Of a DNA stretch of 64,000 nt, positions 1-8,986 are shown one piece after another; positions within the stretch are counted from its first letter, which is position 1; each line of letters opens with the position of its first letter. The DNA comes from Paenibacillus dokdonensis. Its GTDB lineage: Bacteria; Bacillota; Bacilli; Paenibacillales; Paenibacillaceae. The notes beneath the pieces are model-generated. The model did no database searches. It saw only the letters and a program-made list of their open reading frames with translations, and was not told the origin of the DNA. The stretch covers positions 3,775,674 to 3,839,673 of the forward strand of contig NZ_STGQ01000001.1 of the NCBI RefSeq assembly GCF_004916975.1. Direction: 5' to 3'. The translations under genes and the position numbers were made by a program.

Positions 1-3
1 AAT

Positions 4-204
4 TTAATTTTTCTCAGCTAGCTTTTCGGGTTCAATCGATGCCTCGTTTGTAATTTCCTCGACAACGCCTTTTGTCGATGAACGGAATTCCCGCAATGTA
101 TCTCCTACAGCCCTTCCGAGTTGTGGAAGCTTGGATGGACCGAATACAACCAGAGCAATCGTCAGAATAATAAGCAGCCCCGGTAATCCGATATTGTTAA
201 ACAT
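4..204 (-). CDS. tatA: Sec-independent protein translocase subunit TatA
   Basis: Pore-forming subunit of the twin-arginine translocase, which exports folded proteins across the cytoplasmic membrane. The 66-residue protein has one N-terminal membrane helix, then the family hinge and amphipathic helix ([14 protein letters not shown]), then a short charged tail. An in-frame start exists 24 bases upstream, but the ATG at 204 is chosen because AAAGGAGG lies just before it and the protein then begins MFNNIG like other TatA proteins. The start overlaps the end of tatC by 8 bases, so the pair is a translationally coupled two-gene Tat system (tatC first) typical of Bacillota. A TatA-type protein that also does TatB's job in a minimal TatAC system is the expected role. 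Confidence 0.95.
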   Translation of the reverse strand: MFNNIGLPGLLIILTIALVVFGPSKLPQLGRAVGDTLREFRSSTKGVVEEITNEASIEPEKLAEKN

Positions 205-955
205 GGTTGGTGCCTCCTTTCGGATCAATTAGTGGATTCTCCATCTCCTTCCGGTGCAGGTACCACCGGGAAACAAGAATACTGAGTTCAAACAGCATAA
301 TCAGCGGAATGGTCACGGACAGATGGGAAACAAAATCTGGGGGTGAAATCATTGAGCCGACAACAGCGAGAGCTAGATAGACATATTTCCTGGCTTTTCT
401 CAGCAATGCAGGCCTGAGAATGCCAAGCCGGGTCAGGAACAGGACAACTGCCGGCATTTCAAAAGCCAAAGCGAGTGGAAACACGACGCTGAACATCAGT
501 GAAAAATACCTGTCCATTCCATAGGTCTCCACCGCTCCAACCGTTTTGTTCATCTTGGATAGAAAAGAAACCATCATTGGAAATGCGACATAAAAGCTGA
601 ATGCCACCCCGACGGAAAACAAAACAAAAGCCATCGGAACAAACCAGAAGGTTTTTCTTGCCTCATCATCGGTCAGACCGGGCCGGACAAATGCCCATAC
701 ATGATAAAGCGCCAGCGGAACGGTGAAAAACACAGCCACCAGAAAGCCGCATTTCATGTAAATGAACATGCCATCCGTCAAGGAAAACACATTCCATGCG
801 ATATCCGTGGCAGCAGGCCGGTTTTTAATGTACAGCAGCACTTTAGGCGACATATACAAGCCCGCAGCCAGTGTCAGGATAAAAAAGAGCATCACCCAGA
901 TCAGACGTTTTCGAAGCTCTGTCAGGTGGGTGATCCACTCATCACTGTTAATCAA
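197..955 (-). CDS. tatC: Sec-independent protein translocase subunit TatC
   Basis: Receptor subunit of the Tat translocase, which recognises the twin-arginine signal peptide. The 252-residue protein shows the expected hydrophobic segments for six membrane helices and the conserved N-terminal family start ([11 protein letters not shown]). The start at 955 is preceded by GAGGAGG. It is the first gene of tatC-tatA, and its 3' end overlaps the tatA start. The Tat substrate is not encoded next to the pair within the window. The gene on the other side, the SDR gene at 1201, is divergent and shows no twin-arginine signal. Confidence 0.95.
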   Translation of the reverse strand: MINSDEWITHLTELRKRLIWVMLFFILTLAAGLYMSPKVLLYIKNRPAATDIAWNVFSLTDGMFIYMKCGFLVAVFFTVPLALYHVWAFVRPGLTDDEARKTFWFVPMAFVLFSVGVAFSFYVAFPMMVSFLSKMNKTVGAVETYGMDRYFSLMFSVVFPLALAFEMPAVVLFLTRLGILRPALLRKARKYVYLALAVVGSMISPPDFVSHLSVTIPLIMLFELSILVSRWYLHRKEMENPLIDPKGGTNHV

Positions 956-1126
956 TGAACCGCCTCCTCTTGTAGCGCCTGCCGTGACAAGATTCAGTCG
1001 AGGTCTGGCGCTCAGCGATAATGTATATTGTATCCAAAATTTGCAGAATTATAGCTGAATATGTCGGAAATACGCGAGACATATGATTAACGCGATGTCC
1101 AGTGATGTCACAGGTTCTCCACAGAT

Positions 1127-1172
1127 TTGATTTACTGATAAGTAACATTACAATAAACAAGTAAGTTACTTA
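1127..1172 (+). promoter_or_regulatory. Candidate promoter and operator dyad for the SDR gene
   Basis: TTGATT at 1127-1132 and TACAAT at 1149-1154 are separated by 16 bases, a plausible sigma-A promoter reading into the SDR gene. An 8-base inverted repeat, TAAGTAAC (1139-1146) and GTTACTTA (1165-1172), brackets the -10 box. This is where a repressor dimer could bind. No regulator gene lies beside it in the window. Confidence 0.45.
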
Positions 1173-1200
1173 ATTATCTATTTTTTGAGGAGGCCTGTAC

Positions 1201-1950
1201 ATGAAATTTACAGACAAAACAATCCTTGTTACCGGCGGCGCAGGCGGTATTGGTAAAGGTATCGTCACAGCACTGGCTAAAGAAGGAGCACGCGTTGTTT
1301 TCTTTGATATTAATGAGGAAAAGGGTAAAGCTACTGAAGAGGAAATCAGCAAAATTTCCGAGTGCATGTTTGTAAAAGTGAACTTGATGGAGAAAGACGA
1401 CGTCGTAGCAGGCTTTCAAAAGGTGATTGATAAATATAAGACCATTCATGGTCTCGTAAACTGCGCACAAGCATCCAAAAATGTACCTTTCTTGGACACT
1501 ACGGAAAAAGAATTCGAGCTTGCCTTCGGCACAGGTTTCTGGCCAACATTCCATCTTATGAAGCTTAGCTATCCACACTTAAAAGAAAACGAAGGTTCGA
1601 TCGTCAACTTCGCTTCCGGCGCAGGGCTGAAGGGCATGTTAACACAAACGTCATACGCCGCAGCCAAAGAAGCCATTCGCGGCATTTCCCGCGTTGCAGC
1701 GAACGAATGGGGTCCAGACAACATTAACATCAACATCGTGTGCCCGATCGCCAATTCGGAAGGCGTTGCAGAATGGAGAGAGCACAATGCTGAAGCCTAC
1801 GATCAAATGGTGAGCGCGATTCCGGTCCGCCGACTCGGCGATCCGGAGCAGGATATCGGCCGCGTTGTTTGCTTCCTCCTGAGTAAAGATGCCAAATTCA
1901 TGACAGGCCAAACGATTATGGTTGACGGCGGAAGCGTCATGATGCGCTAA
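1201..1950 (+). CDS. Short-chain dehydrogenase/reductase (SDR) family oxidoreductase
   Basis: NAD(P)-dependent oxidoreductase with a Rossmann fold; substrate unknown. The 249-residue length is usual for classical SDRs. The cofactor motif TGGAGGIG is at residues 11-18. The catalytic set is Ser139 (NFASG), Tyr152 and Lys156 (YAAAK). The normally conserved NNAG motif reads NCAQ (about residues 87-90), a mild deviation. GAGGAGG precedes the ATG. A C-terminal MVDGG segment matches the family end. It is a monocistronic gene between the tat pair and a strong terminator, with its own candidate promoter and operator. Family assignment is firm; no specific reaction can be named. Confidence 0.92.
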   Translation: MKFTDKTILVTGGAGGIGKGIVTALAKEGARVVFFDINEEKGKATEEEISKISECMFVKVNLMEKDDVVAGFQKVIDKYKTIHGLVNCAQASKNVPFLDTTEKEFELAFGTGFWPTFHLMKLSYPHLKENEGSIVNFASGAGLKGMLTQTSYAAAKEAIRGISRVAANEWGPDNININIVCPIANSEGVAEWREHNAEAYDQMVSAIPVRRLGDPEQDIGRVVCFLLSKDAKFMTGQTIMVDGGSVMMR

Positions 1951-1970
1951 ACTTACAGGCTTCCACGATT

Positions 1971-2020
1971 AAAAACAAAGGCATCCGGTCTCTGATGACA
2001 GACTGGATGCCTTTGTTTTA
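1971..2020 (+). terminator. Rho-independent terminator after the SDR gene
   Basis: Near-perfect inverted repeat of about 20 bases (arms near 1972-1992 and 1999-2020) ending in a T-rich run, 20 bases past the SDR stop. Confidence 0.9.
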
Positions 2021-2056
2021 TGATGAATCATATATGTGAAGAGAGGATGCTGCATC

Positions 2057-2470
2057 ATGAATGAACAGATTACAGTTGGCTATGAGCCTCCAGAAGCGGA
2101 AGAGTATGTAGATCTGCGCCTCAAGGCAGGCTTAAGCGGCAAAGATATGGGGGCATCCCGCCGCGGACTGTCTAATTCCCTGTTCGCCGTTACCCTCAGA
2201 CTGGGCGGCGAGCTGATCGGCATGGGCCGGGTCATCGGCGACGGCGGCTGCATGTTTCACGTCGTTGATATCGCCGTATCTCCTGCGTATCAAGGCAAAG
2301 GGCTTGGTAAAAGGGTGATGTCTGAGATTACCGCCTACCTGGACCGGAATGCGACCAAAGGGGCTTACGTCAGCTTAATGGCAGACGTACCTGCAGACCG
2401 CTTGTACCAGCAATTCGGCTTTGAATACGGAGCGCCTGCGTCCGTCGGCATGTATAAAAAATACCCTTAA
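2057..2470 (+). CDS. GNAT family N-acetyltransferase
   Basis: Predicted acetyl-CoA-dependent acetyltransferase of 137 residues; acceptor unknown. The acetyl-CoA pyrophosphate loop is clear: IAVSPAYQGKGLGKRVM (Q/R-x-x-G-x-G/A type). The C-terminal YQQFGF segment is the usual beta5-helix signature. A GTG start 21 bases upstream is possible, but the ATG at 2057 sits at normal distance behind AGAGAGGA and gives the normal family N-terminus. It converges on the pentapeptide-repeat gene, and the two stop codons overlap by 4 bases. No terminator fits between them. Confidence 0.9.
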   Translation: MNEQITVGYEPPEAEEYVDLRLKAGLSGKDMGASRRGLSNSLFAVTLRLGGELIGMGRVIGDGGCMFHVVDIAVSPAYQGKGLGKRVMSEITAYLDRNATKGAYVSLMADVPADRLYQQFGFEYGAPASVGMYKKYP

Positions 2471-3072
2471 TCCACCTTGGCCCCATAGGAGCGGGCCACA
2501 TTCACGGCCTGCTCCAAATCGATCCGCACACCGGTAAGATCAAACGCACGATAGTCTATCCTATCCATCTTCGCCCCTCTGAGATCGGCTCCTTTTAACA
2601 CCGCCTTGGAGAGCTTGGCCCCTGTCAGATCAGCCTCTCGCAAATCAGCCTTTTGAAGATTGCTCTCACAGAGGTCTGCTTCTATCAATCGGATCCCCTT
2701 CAGCTGCTGCTTGGACAAATTCACCTGCCGCAGATTCGTGTATGACCAGTCTCCCCCTTGAATCGTAATCCCGTCCAATTGAGCCCCGGAGAAATCACTG
2801 CCGATCATCTTGCAGTCCTCAAATTTGGCTACGAATAGATTGGTTCCAGCAAACCGGCAGTTTGTAAAAGCAGAACGCGCATGTAAGGATGCATTAAAAG
2901 TCGCTCCGCCAAAATCACATTCAATAAACTGGCAGCCTCTTGTCCATATTTCATCCATCTCCGTGCCGCGGAAGATACATTTTATAAAGGTGCAGCCCTT
3001 CAGTTCTCCATTCTTCAAATCTGACTGATTGAAATCCACTCTCTCATATTCCTGGTCTATGTATTGGAACAT
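2467..3072 (-). CDS. Pentapeptide-repeat protein, Qnr-like
   Basis: 201-residue protein built almost wholly of pentapeptide repeats (pattern A/C-D/N-L/F-x-x), which fold as a right-handed quadrilateral beta-helix. Examples are TFIKCIFRGTEM, ADLREADLTGAKL and AVLKGADLRGAKM. The C-terminus (GVRIDLEQAVNVARSYG) resembles the dimerisation tail of Qnr-type proteins, which mimic DNA and protect gyrase from quinolones. That resemblance is from memory, and the role is inference. A GTG 12 bases upstream overlaps the Shine-Dalgarno, so the ATG at 3072 behind GAGGAG is the better start. No membrane segment or signal peptide is visible. Confidence 0.85.
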   Translation of the reverse strand: MFQYIDQEYERVDFNQSDLKNGELKGCTFIKCIFRGTEMDEIWTRGCQFIECDFGGATFNASLHARSAFTNCRFAGTNLFVAKFEDCKMIGSDFSGAQLDGITIQGGDWSYTNLRQVNLSKQQLKGIRLIEADLCESNLQKADLREADLTGAKLSKAVLKGADLRGAKMDRIDYRAFDLTGVRIDLEQAVNVARSYGAKVD

Positions 3073-3265
3073 AATAATTTTCACTCCTCATTATTCATGA
3101 ACCTGTATTTTTTCGATCTTTTTCTTCATCGTAACAAACATACGTTCCTTCCACAATGACGTATCCGGCATATTATTTTTGCAAGACCCGAAAAATGCAA
3201 CCCTAAAAACGAAATTTCACACCTGTTTCTTCCTTCCATCCCAGCCTACAATGGAAAGTACATAA

Positions 3266-3279
3266 TGAAAGCACTTACA
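3266..3279 (+). promoter_or_regulatory. Candidate cre site (CcpA) upstream of sugar system 1
   Basis: TGAAAGCACTTACA matches the cre consensus TGWAANCGNTNWCA with one central mismatch. It lies 77 bases before the first permease gene, downstream of a TACAAT box (3247-3252), so CcpA binding would be expected to repress the importer during glucose excess. Confidence 0.55.
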
Positions 3280-3355
3280 CTAGGATTTTGCAAAAATGCC
3301 ATTAGGCGGTTTACAAAGCGGCGTTAGCATTATCCCACACAGGAGGATGAATCCC

Positions 3356-4324
3356 ATGAGTGCCAAACTAGGCGCTGAGCTCACGCAGCCCCAACCCCAT
3401 ATCTCTGAAGGCAAACAGAGAACATTGCTGCGAAGGCTGCTGAGTCAGAAGTATTTGCAGGTGATGGCACTGCTCGGCGTCGCCTGGATCATTATTTTTA
3501 GCTACATACCCATGTACGGGGTCATTATCGCATTCAAACAGTACGTTATCACCCATTCCATATCTGATGCACCATGGGTAGGACTTGAAAACTTCAAAGC
3601 TTTTCTGGATGACGATGAACTGCCGAAAGTCATATGGAACACGCTCGGCATGAGTTTTTTTAAGCTCCTCATCGGATTTCCTCTTCCGATTCTGTTTGCA
3701 CTGTTTCTGAATGAACTGAGGTCACTCCGTCTGAAGAAGGCGGTGCAGACGATCTCGTATCTGCCCCATTTTCTGTCCTGGGTTATTCTTGGCGGCATAC
3801 TTGCTACCTGGCTCGCGGATGTCGGGATTATCAATCACATCCTTATGGGTCTCCACATCATCAAGGAGCCAATCAGTTATCTTGCAGAGCCCAGCTATTT
3901 CTGGAGTATCATTATTACCTCGGATATCTGGAAGGAGCTTGGTTGGTCGGCGATCATCTATCTCGCAGCCATCGCCGGAGTGTCACCCGACCTGTATGAA
4001 GCAGCCACCATCGATGGTGCAGGGCGTTTTCAGAAAATGTGGTATGTGACTCTACCGGGCATCAAGGGAACGGTCTCGATCCTTTTCATCTTGGCAATCA
4101 GTGGCGTTCTGAATTCGAACTTCGACCAGATCCTGGTACTTCGTAACTCGCTAAATGAAAGCGCGAGTAATGTTATCGACATCTACGTGTATCAAACAGG
4201 CCTCGTGAACAGCAGATACTCCTATTCGGCGGCCGTCGGGTTAATCAAATCGCTAATTGCATTGGTACTGCTTCTGATCGCCAATTCTGTATCCAAAAAG
4301 TTAAATGACACATCCCTATTCTGA
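3356..4324 (+). CDS. Carbohydrate ABC transporter permease, LplB/YtcP-associated type
   Basis: First membrane subunit of a CUT1-type sugar importer (322 residues). It shows six predicted membrane helices and the EAA loop that docks the ATPase (YEAATIDGAGRFQKMW). The phrase SYIPMYGVIIAFKQY near the N-terminus is characteristic of the LplB subgroup. A longer reading from 3296 exists, but AGGAGG at 3341-3346 places initiation at the ATG at 3356, giving MSAKLG. It is the first gene of the operon permease-permease-binding protein (spacing 20 and 67 bases), followed by a kinase and regulator. In this subgroup the ATPase is not encoded locally. Substrate unknown; oligosaccharides or uronate-containing saccharides are typical of the subgroup. 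Confidence 0.92.
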   Translation: MSAKLGAELTQPQPHISEGKQRTLLRRLLSQKYLQVMALLGVAWIIIFSYIPMYGVIIAFKQYVITHSISDAPWVGLENFKAFLDDDELPKVIWNTLGMSFFKLLIGFPLPILFALFLNELRSLRLKKAVQTISYLPHFLSWVILGGILATWLADVGIINHILMGLHIIKEPISYLAEPSYFWSIIITSDIWKELGWSAIIYLAAIAGVSPDLYEAATIDGAGRFQKMWYVTLPGIKGTVSILFILAISGVLNSNFDQILVLRNSLNESASNVIDIYVYQTGLVNSRYSYSAAVGLIKSLIALVLLLIANSVSKKLNDTSLF

Positions 4325-4344
4325 GAAAAGGTGGTTGGAACCCC

Positions 4345-5232
4345 ATGCTTAAACTGAATCGAAGAACCGCCGGGGATGCAACGTTTGATGCCATCAACGT
4401 GATTATCATGCTTGCGGTATGCTTTATCACGCTCTACCCGATCTGGTATGTGCTGGTTAACTCCTTCAATGAAGGACAAGATGCCATGCGGGGTGGAATT
4501 TACTGGTGGCCGCGTGTATTCAGTATCGAGAGCTATCAAGCGGTATTCAAGAGCAGCGGTATTATGACCGCGATGGGTGTAACGGTAGCCAAGACACTGC
4601 TGGGCACAGCCCTCCATGTGTTTTTCACCGCCATGGTTGCCTACGCCTTCTCTCGTAGGGAGCTCGTTGGGCAGAAGGTGTATATCTTGCTCGGTACAGT
4701 GACGCTGTTCTTCAACGGAGGCCTGATTCCTTATTATCTGCTCATCCGTGATTTGCATTTGCTGGATAACTTCTTAGTCTATATCATCCCGGCTATGTTC
4801 AACTTTTTTGACCTAATCATATTCATGACATTCTTCCGGGAGATTCCAGATGGCCTGGAAGAGGCCGCAAGAATTGACGGTGCCAATGATCTGTCGATCT
4901 TTGTTCGTATTATTATTCCGGTATCCATGCCTGTAATCGCTACCATTGCCCTCTTTCACGGGGTATATCAATGGAATGATTACTTCACCGGTATGATTTA
5001 TATCAATAATATGGACCTGCAGCCGATCCAGACGTATTTGTACCGGATCGTTGCCCAGTCCAGTTCGAATCAGATGGCTGCTGCGATGCCTGGCGGAATT
5101 TCAAAAAACGTTACGTCGCAATCCATTAAGCTGGCTACCATGGTTGTTACGACCATGCCAATCGTTCTTGCCTATCCATTCCTGCAGAAATATTTTGTTA
5201 AAGGTCTCATGATCGGTTCGATAAAAGGATAA
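4345..5232 (+). CDS. Carbohydrate ABC transporter permease, YtcP/LplC type
   Basis: Second membrane subunit of importer 1 (295 residues). Six helices are visible and the EAA loop reads LEEAARIDGANDLSIF. The C-terminus PFLQKYFVKGLMIGSIKG is the usual end of the YtcP/LplC group. Its start has AAGGTGG 10 bases upstream, and it follows the first permease after 20 bases. It pairs with the 3356-4324 product as a heterodimeric channel. Confidence 0.93.
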   Translation: MLKLNRRTAGDATFDAINVIIMLAVCFITLYPIWYVLVNSFNEGQDAMRGGIYWWPRVFSIESYQAVFKSSGIMTAMGVTVAKTLLGTALHVFFTAMVAYAFSRRELVGQKVYILLGTVTLFFNGGLIPYYLLIRDLHLLDNFLVYIIPAMFNFFDLIIFMTFFREIPDGLEEAARIDGANDLSIFVRIIIPVSMPVIATIALFHGVYQWNDYFTGMIYINNMDLQPIQTYLYRIVAQSSSNQMAAAMPGGISKNVTSQSIKLATMVVTTMPIVLAYPFLQKYFVKGLMIGSIKG

Positions 5233-5299
5233 GAATAAGGAATTTTTTACCTGGACGGTAACACAGGAATCACCAAATATATCAAGAGGGGTAAATAAG

Positions 5300-6979
5300 A
5301 TGAGAAAAAGCTATTTCCGCAAAAGCAGCATACTGCTCGTTGCCTTCACACTGATGCTGTCGCTCGCCGCATGCGGCGGTTCTTCCAAGGATGAACCCAA
5401 AGCTGCAGAGCAGCCGGAAAACAAAACCGAACCGGCAGCTGAAACGAAAACAGTATCGGCAGATGAGCCGGGCTGGAAGGCCGACACATCACCGATCACA
5501 TTTGACTGGTACCTCAACTTCTCCTGGTTCGCCAACAAATGGGGTGTCGATCCGACCTCCCAATATGTTACGAAGAAAACCGGCGTCAATCTTAACTTTA
5601 TCGTGCCTGCCGGTAACGAAAACGAGAAGCTGAACACCATGATCGCTTCCGGAAGTCTGCCTGACTTCATTACGCTCGGCTGGTGGGAAGACGGCGTGAA
5701 ATCCATGATCGAAGGCGATCTGGTGCTCCCGCTGAACAAGCTCGCGGATGAATACGATCCTTATTTCATGAAGGTGGCTGATCCGGCCAAAATGTCTTGG
5801 TATAAGCAGGATGACGGCAATACGTACGTTTATCCGAACTCCTCCTCTTCGCCAAAGGATTTTGAAAAATATTCGGGAGAATATCTGTCGAACCAAACCT
5901 TCCTTGTCCGTAAGGATATGTACGAGGCGCTCGGCAAACCGGATATGCGCACGCCGGAAGGCTTCCTGAACGCGCTGAAAGCCGCGAAGGAAAAATACCC
6001 TGAAGTTGAAGGCCAGCCGCTGATTCCATTCGGTTTGACCGAATTCGGCGACACGGGCAATGGCAGCCTTGAAGGCTATCTGCAGAACTTCATGGCTATC
6101 CCGTATGAGAAAGACGGCAAGCTGTACGACCGCACGACCGATCCGGAATATATCCGCTGGCTGAAAACCTTCCGTCAGGCCAACGAGCAAGGTCTGCTCG
6201 CGAAAGACGTCTTTATCGACAAGCGTCCGCAAATGGAAGAAAAAATGGCTCAAGGCCGCTACTTCGCCATGATGTACCAGCGCAGCGACCTGACAGCTCA
6301 GGAGAATGCTTTGTACGCGAAAGATCCGAATTCCGTTTACATCGCGGTTGACGGCCCTGCCAACTCGAAGATGGATCCGCCTACCTTGGCTGGCCCTGGC
6401 ATCTCCGGTTGGACGGTAACGCTGATCTCGAAAAAAGTAAAAGACAAAGCCAGAGCGATCAGCTTCCTGGAATACTTGATCAGTGAAGAAGGCCAAAAAG
6501 ACCTCTTCCTCGGTGAAAAAGGCGTCAGCTACGACAACATTGACGGCAAGGACCAATTTAAGCCCGAAGTGCTGGAGCTGCTGAACAAAGACCGCTCTGC
6601 TTTTGACAAAAAATACGGTTCCTCCCTCACCTTCTGGATGATGCAGGATACAAACATGATTTTGCAATGGCAGCCGCAAAGTGTCGAACCATTCAAGCAA
6701 ATGGAGGACTGGACCAAAGGTAAAACGAAGAGCTTCTCCCAATACGATAATATTAATCCGACAGGAAACTCTGAGGAAGGCGTCGCCAGCAATAAAATTG
6801 CCCAAACCTGGGGCAAAACGCTGCCGAAGCTTCTGCTCAGCAAATCGGATGAAGATTTCGATAAGACCTTCAGTGATTTCCTCGAAAAGCGGGATAAAGC
6901 AGGCTTCGATAAAGTTGAAGCCTTCAAGCAAACCAAGTTTGAGGATAACGTAAGCAAGCTTCAGGAGTTTCTGAAATAA
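5300..6979 (+). CDS. Extracellular solute-binding lipoprotein (LplA-like) of sugar importer 1
   Basis: Captures the substrate outside the membrane and delivers it to the permease pair. The 559-residue length is typical of the large LplA-type binding proteins that accompany LplB/YtcP permeases. A lipoprotein signal peptide is clear, with a basic start, a hydrophobic core and the lipobox LAAC at residues 22-25. A Ser/Lys/Glu/Pro-rich linker follows to about residue 55. The gene is last in the transporter operon and is followed immediately by a strong terminator. GAGGGG lies 7 bases before the ATG. Confidence 0.93.
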   Translation: MRKSYFRKSSILLVAFTLMLSLAACGGSSKDEPKAAEQPENKTEPAAETKTVSADEPGWKADTSPITFDWYLNFSWFANKWGVDPTSQYVTKKTGVNLNFIVPAGNENEKLNTMIASGSLPDFITLGWWEDGVKSMIEGDLVLPLNKLADEYDPYFMKVADPAKMSWYKQDDGNTYVYPNSSSSPKDFEKYSGEYLSNQTFLVRKDMYEALGKPDMRTPEGFLNALKAAKEKYPEVEGQPLIPFGLTEFGDTGNGSLEGYLQNFMAIPYEKDGKLYDRTTDPEYIRWLKTFRQANEQGLLAKDVFIDKRPQMEEKMAQGRYFAMMYQRSDLTAQENALYAKDPNSVYIAVDGPANSKMDPPTLAGPGISGWTVTLISKKVKDKARAISFLEYLISEEGQKDLFLGEKGVSYDNIDGKDQFKPEVLELLNKDRSAFDKKYGSSLTFWMMQDTNMILQWQPQSVEPFKQMEDWTKGKTKSFSQYDNINPTGNSEEGVASNKIAQTWGKTLPKLLLSKSDEDFDKTFSDFLEKRDKAGFDKVEAFKQTKFEDNVSKLQEFLK

Positions 6980-7000
6980 TTTGTTAACAATAAACATCAT

Positions 7001-7033
7001 CCAAAAAGCCCCATTTTTGCGTGGGCTTTTTGG
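7001..7033 (+). terminator. Rho-independent terminator after importer 1
   Basis: Arms CCAAAAAGCCC and GGGCTTTTTGG (7001-7011, 7023-7033) form a perfect stem with T residues. Any start of the following kinase reading frame inside this hairpin is therefore unlikely. Confidence 0.9.
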
Positions 7034-7071
7034 ATTTTCGTCTTGTAATCCCAAATATTCTCCCGGATGTG

Positions 7072-8985
7072 ATGATATTGCTCAGACGCTTACGCTCATT
7101 GGTACAGTATTTCATACAAAGGCTTGAGCATTATTCTCTACAGCAGCGCCTTTTTTTCTCCTATATCATCATCATTTTGATTCCGAGCATTGTGTTCTCA
7201 CTGATTATTTTCAGGCAGCTGAATGAAAGCTTCACCAAGGAAGTGGTACGCAAAAGCGAGAGTTCGATCGAAATTGAGAAAACCAACATCAGGAACAACA
7301 TGGAAACGATGGAACGGGCAGTGCAGCTGGTTCTTTCCGACCGTGAGGTCATGTATTATCTCGACCGTTCGAGTGAGCCGGATACATCTGAGTTGATTGA
7401 GTTCAGTAACAGCACCGTGAACAATATTTTGCGGCTCCAATTCAATAATCCGGATATTGAGCATATCCGCATTTTCTCGGATAACCCGTTCATCAGCGAG
7501 ATTTGGCCGGTTTTTTTGAAAGAAAGCCGCGTTCAAATTGAGCCTTGGCATGAGGAGCTGAACCGTCTGGATGGGGCTGGTTTATGGCAAATCTCCGAAC
7601 GGGATAAGGAACCCATTCATAATCTCATTCTGGATGAAAAAGAATTCCGCCAGAAAATCTCCCTGCTACGCGAACTTGAATATCCCAAAGGAAAACATGT
7701 GGGCTTGATCCAGATTGATATGCTGCTGACTAGTTTTTTTCCGAGTACCTATAAGATTCACGATAGCGAGCAATCGCAAATGCTCATCATGAATGACGCC
7801 GGACGGTTGTATTACGCTGATGATCATCCCCTGCTTACCGTCACTGAACTTGCTGATGCGAAGCTTAATGAGAAGCTCTACCATACAGACGAGAAGACCT
7901 TGTCCCACTTTAAACTGAGCTTGTCCGGCAAGCCTTATCTCGTCGTTTATACGTACATAGACAGCATCCAAGCGTACGTGGTGCATATGACATCCATGCA
8001 GGCCGTGCTGGCTGAGCTGAATAATACACGCAATACCATTTTGCTCGTGAATGTAATCCTGATTGCGATCCTGTCTGTCTCCACCTTTTTTCTCAATTCA
8101 CTGATTTTGAAGAAATTGCGGCAGCTGACGCTTTCCATGAAAAAAATTCGTCTCGGCGATTTCAATATCCAGCTCCCGGTGGGCGGGGGCAGCGAAGTCG
8201 GTGAGCTCACCCATCACTTCCGAAAAATGATCAACAAGATCAATGAATTAATTGCCGATGCCGTCAATAAGCAATCCGCTACGAAAGAAGCCGAACTAAA
8301 AACACTGAAAAATCAGATCGATTCTCATTTTCTTTACAACACGCTGGAAAATATCAAAATGATGGCCGAGGTGGAAGATCAGCGGCCGATATCCGACGCT
8401 TTGACCTCTCTTGGAAGCATGATGCGTTATAATCTGAGATGGAGCAGCGAGTATGTGCGTTTACGTGAGGAAATGAGTCATATCCGCCATTATATTGCTT
8501 TGATGAACCTGCGTTTTGACCAGCGGATTTATTTCCATACGGAACTGCAGGAGCAGGATCTCGACCTTGAGGTTCTGAAAATGTCCCTGCAGCCAATCAT
8601 TGAAAATGCGGTTAAACACGGCCTGCGCAGCAGTGCTTCAGGCAATGACGATTTGAACATCTCGCTAAGAACCTTTGCCGTCAACAGGACACAGGTCATT
8701 GTCATTGAGGATGATGGAGCAGGAATGTCATCAGGGAAGACCAAACTGTTAAACAATAAAATCCGTTCCTTGGAGACCGATGATCCGGTTACCTCATTGA
8801 TGGAGACAAGTTCTTCCCCACACGGCATGCGCGGCGGCAACGGTATCGGCTTACGCAATGTTCACCAAAGGCTGCAGCTATTCTACGGTCATGAGTACGG
8901 CTTGTGGGTCGAGAGTGAGGAAGGAAAATACACGCGGGTTATGATGAGAATCCCCTACTTCAACTTGAATGGAGGCGCATCCTGA
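7072..8985 (+). CDS. YesM-type sensor histidine kinase
   Basis: Membrane sensor kinase of the LytS/YesM class. N-terminal helix at about residues 25-45, an extracellular sensing region of about 270 residues, a second helix near residue 330, a HAMP linker (LTLSMKKIRLGDFNI), the His_kinase region with phospho-acceptor His419 in HFLYNTLE, and an ATPase domain (PIIENAVKHGL, then GNGIGLRNVHQRL). The frame is open from 7021, but that lies in the terminator. The ATG at 7072 is the first sensible start, although no good Shine-Dalgarno is seen and the GTG at 7069 is equally possible. The stop is one base before the regulator's ATG. Presumably it senses the importer 1 substrate or its complex. Confidence 0.92.
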   Translation: MILLRRLRSLVQYFIQRLEHYSLQQRLFFSYIIIILIPSIVFSLIIFRQLNESFTKEVVRKSESSIEIEKTNIRNNMETMERAVQLVLSDREVMYYLDRSSEPDTSELIEFSNSTVNNILRLQFNNPDIEHIRIFSDNPFISEIWPVFLKESRVQIEPWHEELNRLDGAGLWQISERDKEPIHNLILDEKEFRQKISLLRELEYPKGKHVGLIQIDMLLTSFFPSTYKIHDSEQSQMLIMNDAGRLYYADDHPLLTVTELADAKLNEKLYHTDEKTLSHFKLSLSGKPYLVVYTYIDSIQAYVVHMTSMQAVLAELNNTRNTILLVNVILIAILSVSTFFLNSLILKKLRQLTLSMKKIRLGDFNIQLPVGGGSEVGELTHHFRKMINKINELIADAVNKQSATKEAELKTLKNQIDSHFLYNTLENIKMMAEVEDQRPISDALTSLGSMMRYNLRWSSEYVRLREEMSHIRHYIALMNLRFDQRIYFHTELQEQDLDLEVLKMSLQPIIENAVKHGLRSSASGNDDLNISLRTFAVNRTQVIVIEDDGAGMSSGKTKLLNNKIRSLETDDPVTSLMETSSSPHGMRGGNGIGLRNVHQRLQLFYGHEYGLWVESEEGKYTRVMMRIPYFNLNGGAS

Positions 8986-8986
8986 T

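Noticed and set aside
5489-7054. 521-codon open frame on the minus strand opposite the importer 1 binding-protein gene
   Set aside because: It is antisense to a clear lipoprotein gene, has no ribosome binding site, and its product has no recognisable domain. It arises from codon bias of the plus-strand gene.
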